Positions 5,740-7,306 of a stretch of DNA of 7,306 nt are shown here, piece after piece (the stretch's first letter is position 1; each line of letters opens with the position of its first letter). Below the pieces are notes generated by a model. The model did not search any database. It saw only the letters and a program-made list of their open reading frames with translations, and was not told the origin of the DNA. This DNA comes from Candidatus Methylomirabilis sp. GTDB lineage: Bacteria; Patescibacteriota; Patescibacteriia; DYHP01. The stretch spans positions 1 through 7,306 of the forward strand of contig DYHP01000014.1 of the NCBI GenBank assembly GCA_020724105.1. Reading direction: 5' to 3'. The position numbers were made by a program, and so were the translations under genes.

Positions 5740-7306
5740 AAAAATAACTTCTAATCCTTAACCTTTGGCCTTTGACACCGTTCGGCAAGAATTAACGGTC
5801 AAGGATCAACAGTTATTATTATCTATCTTTATTTTCCTCAATAAACTTAACCAATTCTTTTTTTCCCACTTCCCCGTAAAATCTTTTAAATTCATTTCCG
5901 TTTTTATCCAAAAACAAAAAAGCGGGGAAATCTTCCAGTTTGTATTTTTTCACCAAATCCCCATGTTCGTCAACATCAAAATATTCCGTTTGGAGCCACG
6001 GGAATTCTTTTTCAATTTCTTCAAACCGCGGTTTCATTATTATGCAATCGGAACACCAAACCGCGCCGAACTTCAAAATTTTCATATGTTTTGTTCCATT
6101 TTTCAAACATTAAAAAGCGGTCGCTGAATAATGTTTGGTCTTTCATTTACGGATGTTAATCCAAAAAATGCTTAAGCATTTAACCGATTTCTTCTATCCC
6201 GGCATGATAACTACCTTAATATTGGCAGTTATGTTTTCGTTAAATTTGATTTTTAAGGAATACTCGCCTGTTTCCTTAATGGGTTGTTCTAAAATTATCT
6301 CCGCGGAATTAACTTGATAGCCGACGGATTTCAATTTATCGGAAATTATTTTTGAAGTCACCGAACCGTATAACCTACCCTTCTCCCCGATTTTCATCTT
6401 AATTTCAAAAATTTTATCGTTAATTTCTTTTGCCAGTTTTTTAAGCATTTTTAACCGTTTTTCTTCTCTCCTCTGCTCCGTTTTTTTAGATTTTTCAAGT
6501 TCGCCAAGCGCTTTTTCCGTCGCTAAAATCGCCAAATTTTGCGGCAATAAAAAATTGCGAGCAAAACCATCCACAACTTCCTTAACATCGCCTCTTCTAC
6601 CTAAATTAGAAACATCTTTAGAAAGAATAACCTTCATGTTAATCTTGAATTTTTAATTTTTAATTTTTATTAAAATTTTTATTGACTTATACGAGCGGCG
6701 ACAATGCCAATGACAACCTTCTATTTCAACAACTCCATTGCCTTATCCAACTGCGGGTCTTTGTCGTTATTATAATCCTCGTCGGTCAAATCTATTTCAA
6801 TGTCTGGCTTGATTCCGTTTTGATTGATTGAACGCTCTTTCGGCGTCAGCCATTCGGCAATGGTGATTTTAATTGCCGCGCCGCCTTTCAAATCGTCATA
6901 TTCTTGAACAGACCCTTTGCCGAAAGTGGTTTTGCCGATAAGCGTCGCCAAGCCGTAATCCTGCAGCGCGCCCGCCAAAATTTCCGAAGCGGAAGCAGAG
7001 CCATGGTTAATTAAAATGACGGTCTTAATATCACGCAAACTTCCCCGTCCGCTTGAATAATATTTTTCGGTCTGACCGTTATAGTATCTTTCAATAACGA
7101 CGACTTGATTATTAATCCAATGCCCCAAAATCTCTATGGCGCTGTCCAAATAACCGCCTGGGTTGTTTCGCAAATCAATAATTATTCCTTTTGGATTTTT
7201 AACCAGGATTTCGCGAACCGCCCCATTCATTTTTTTGACCGTATCGTCGCCGAACTGGGAAATTTTGACGTAAGCGATATTGCCCGGTTTCATTTCCCAC
7301 CGCACG

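Overview
The window looks like a piece of a small, AT-leaning bacterial chromosome, most likely a member of the Candidate Phyla Radiation (Patescibacteria, Parcubacteria-like). This is an inference from protein style, short reduced genes, weak or absent Shine-Dalgarno sequences, A-rich leaders and abundant short palindromic repeats; no marker here proves it. TGA is used as a stop (ZIP transporter, frame ending at 1656), so the genetic code is the standard bacterial one and not the UGA=Gly code of Gracilibacteria/SR1.

Layout. 1-516 has no convincing gene: a composite palindromic repeat (5-120), a TGGTCA/TGGCGT-rich repetitive stretch (about 127-327), a minus-strand terminator (342-363) and an 18-bp perfect palindrome (435-452). 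517-1275 (-) is a ZIP-family metal transporter whose promoter is built from a perfect 17-bp tandem duplication. 1352-1454 (-) holds a promoter followed about 65 nt later by an intrinsic terminator, a candidate small RNA. 1523-2167 (-) is a small unit of an unknown 128-aa protein, a coding-like fragment without a start codon and a 26-codon ORF, closed by a strong terminator. Its promoter overlaps a plus-strand promoter in a near-symmetric divergent control region (2240-2302). The plus-strand promoter drives a small gene that appears split by a frameshift (2307-2381 and 2405-2632). After it comes a densely paired, hairpin-rich stretch (2639-2815), then gpmI (2833-4539), the cofactor-independent phosphoglycerate mutase, which has two GC-rich palindromic elements inserted in frame.

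The right third is a minus-strand run. Reading from the right it is: C-terminal part of an S41 processing protease (to 6721), ribosomal protein bL9 (6194-6637) with its own terminator, a thioredoxin-like protein (5819-6085), and a membrane thiol-disulfide protein fusing a periplasmic CPHC redoxin domain to a DsbD/CcdA-like transmembrane domain (4525-5739). The last gene converges on gpmI with a 15-bp tail-to-tail overlap. The two redoxin genes probably belong to one thiol-redox function; gpmI serves lower glycolysis; the protease acts outside the membrane.

The most interesting material is non-coding or structural: the packed hairpin region before gpmI, the palindromes translated inside GpmI, the interlocked divergent promoters with operator-like dyads, and the promoter made by a tandem duplication. 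I did not find a clear new defence, mobile or biosynthetic system.
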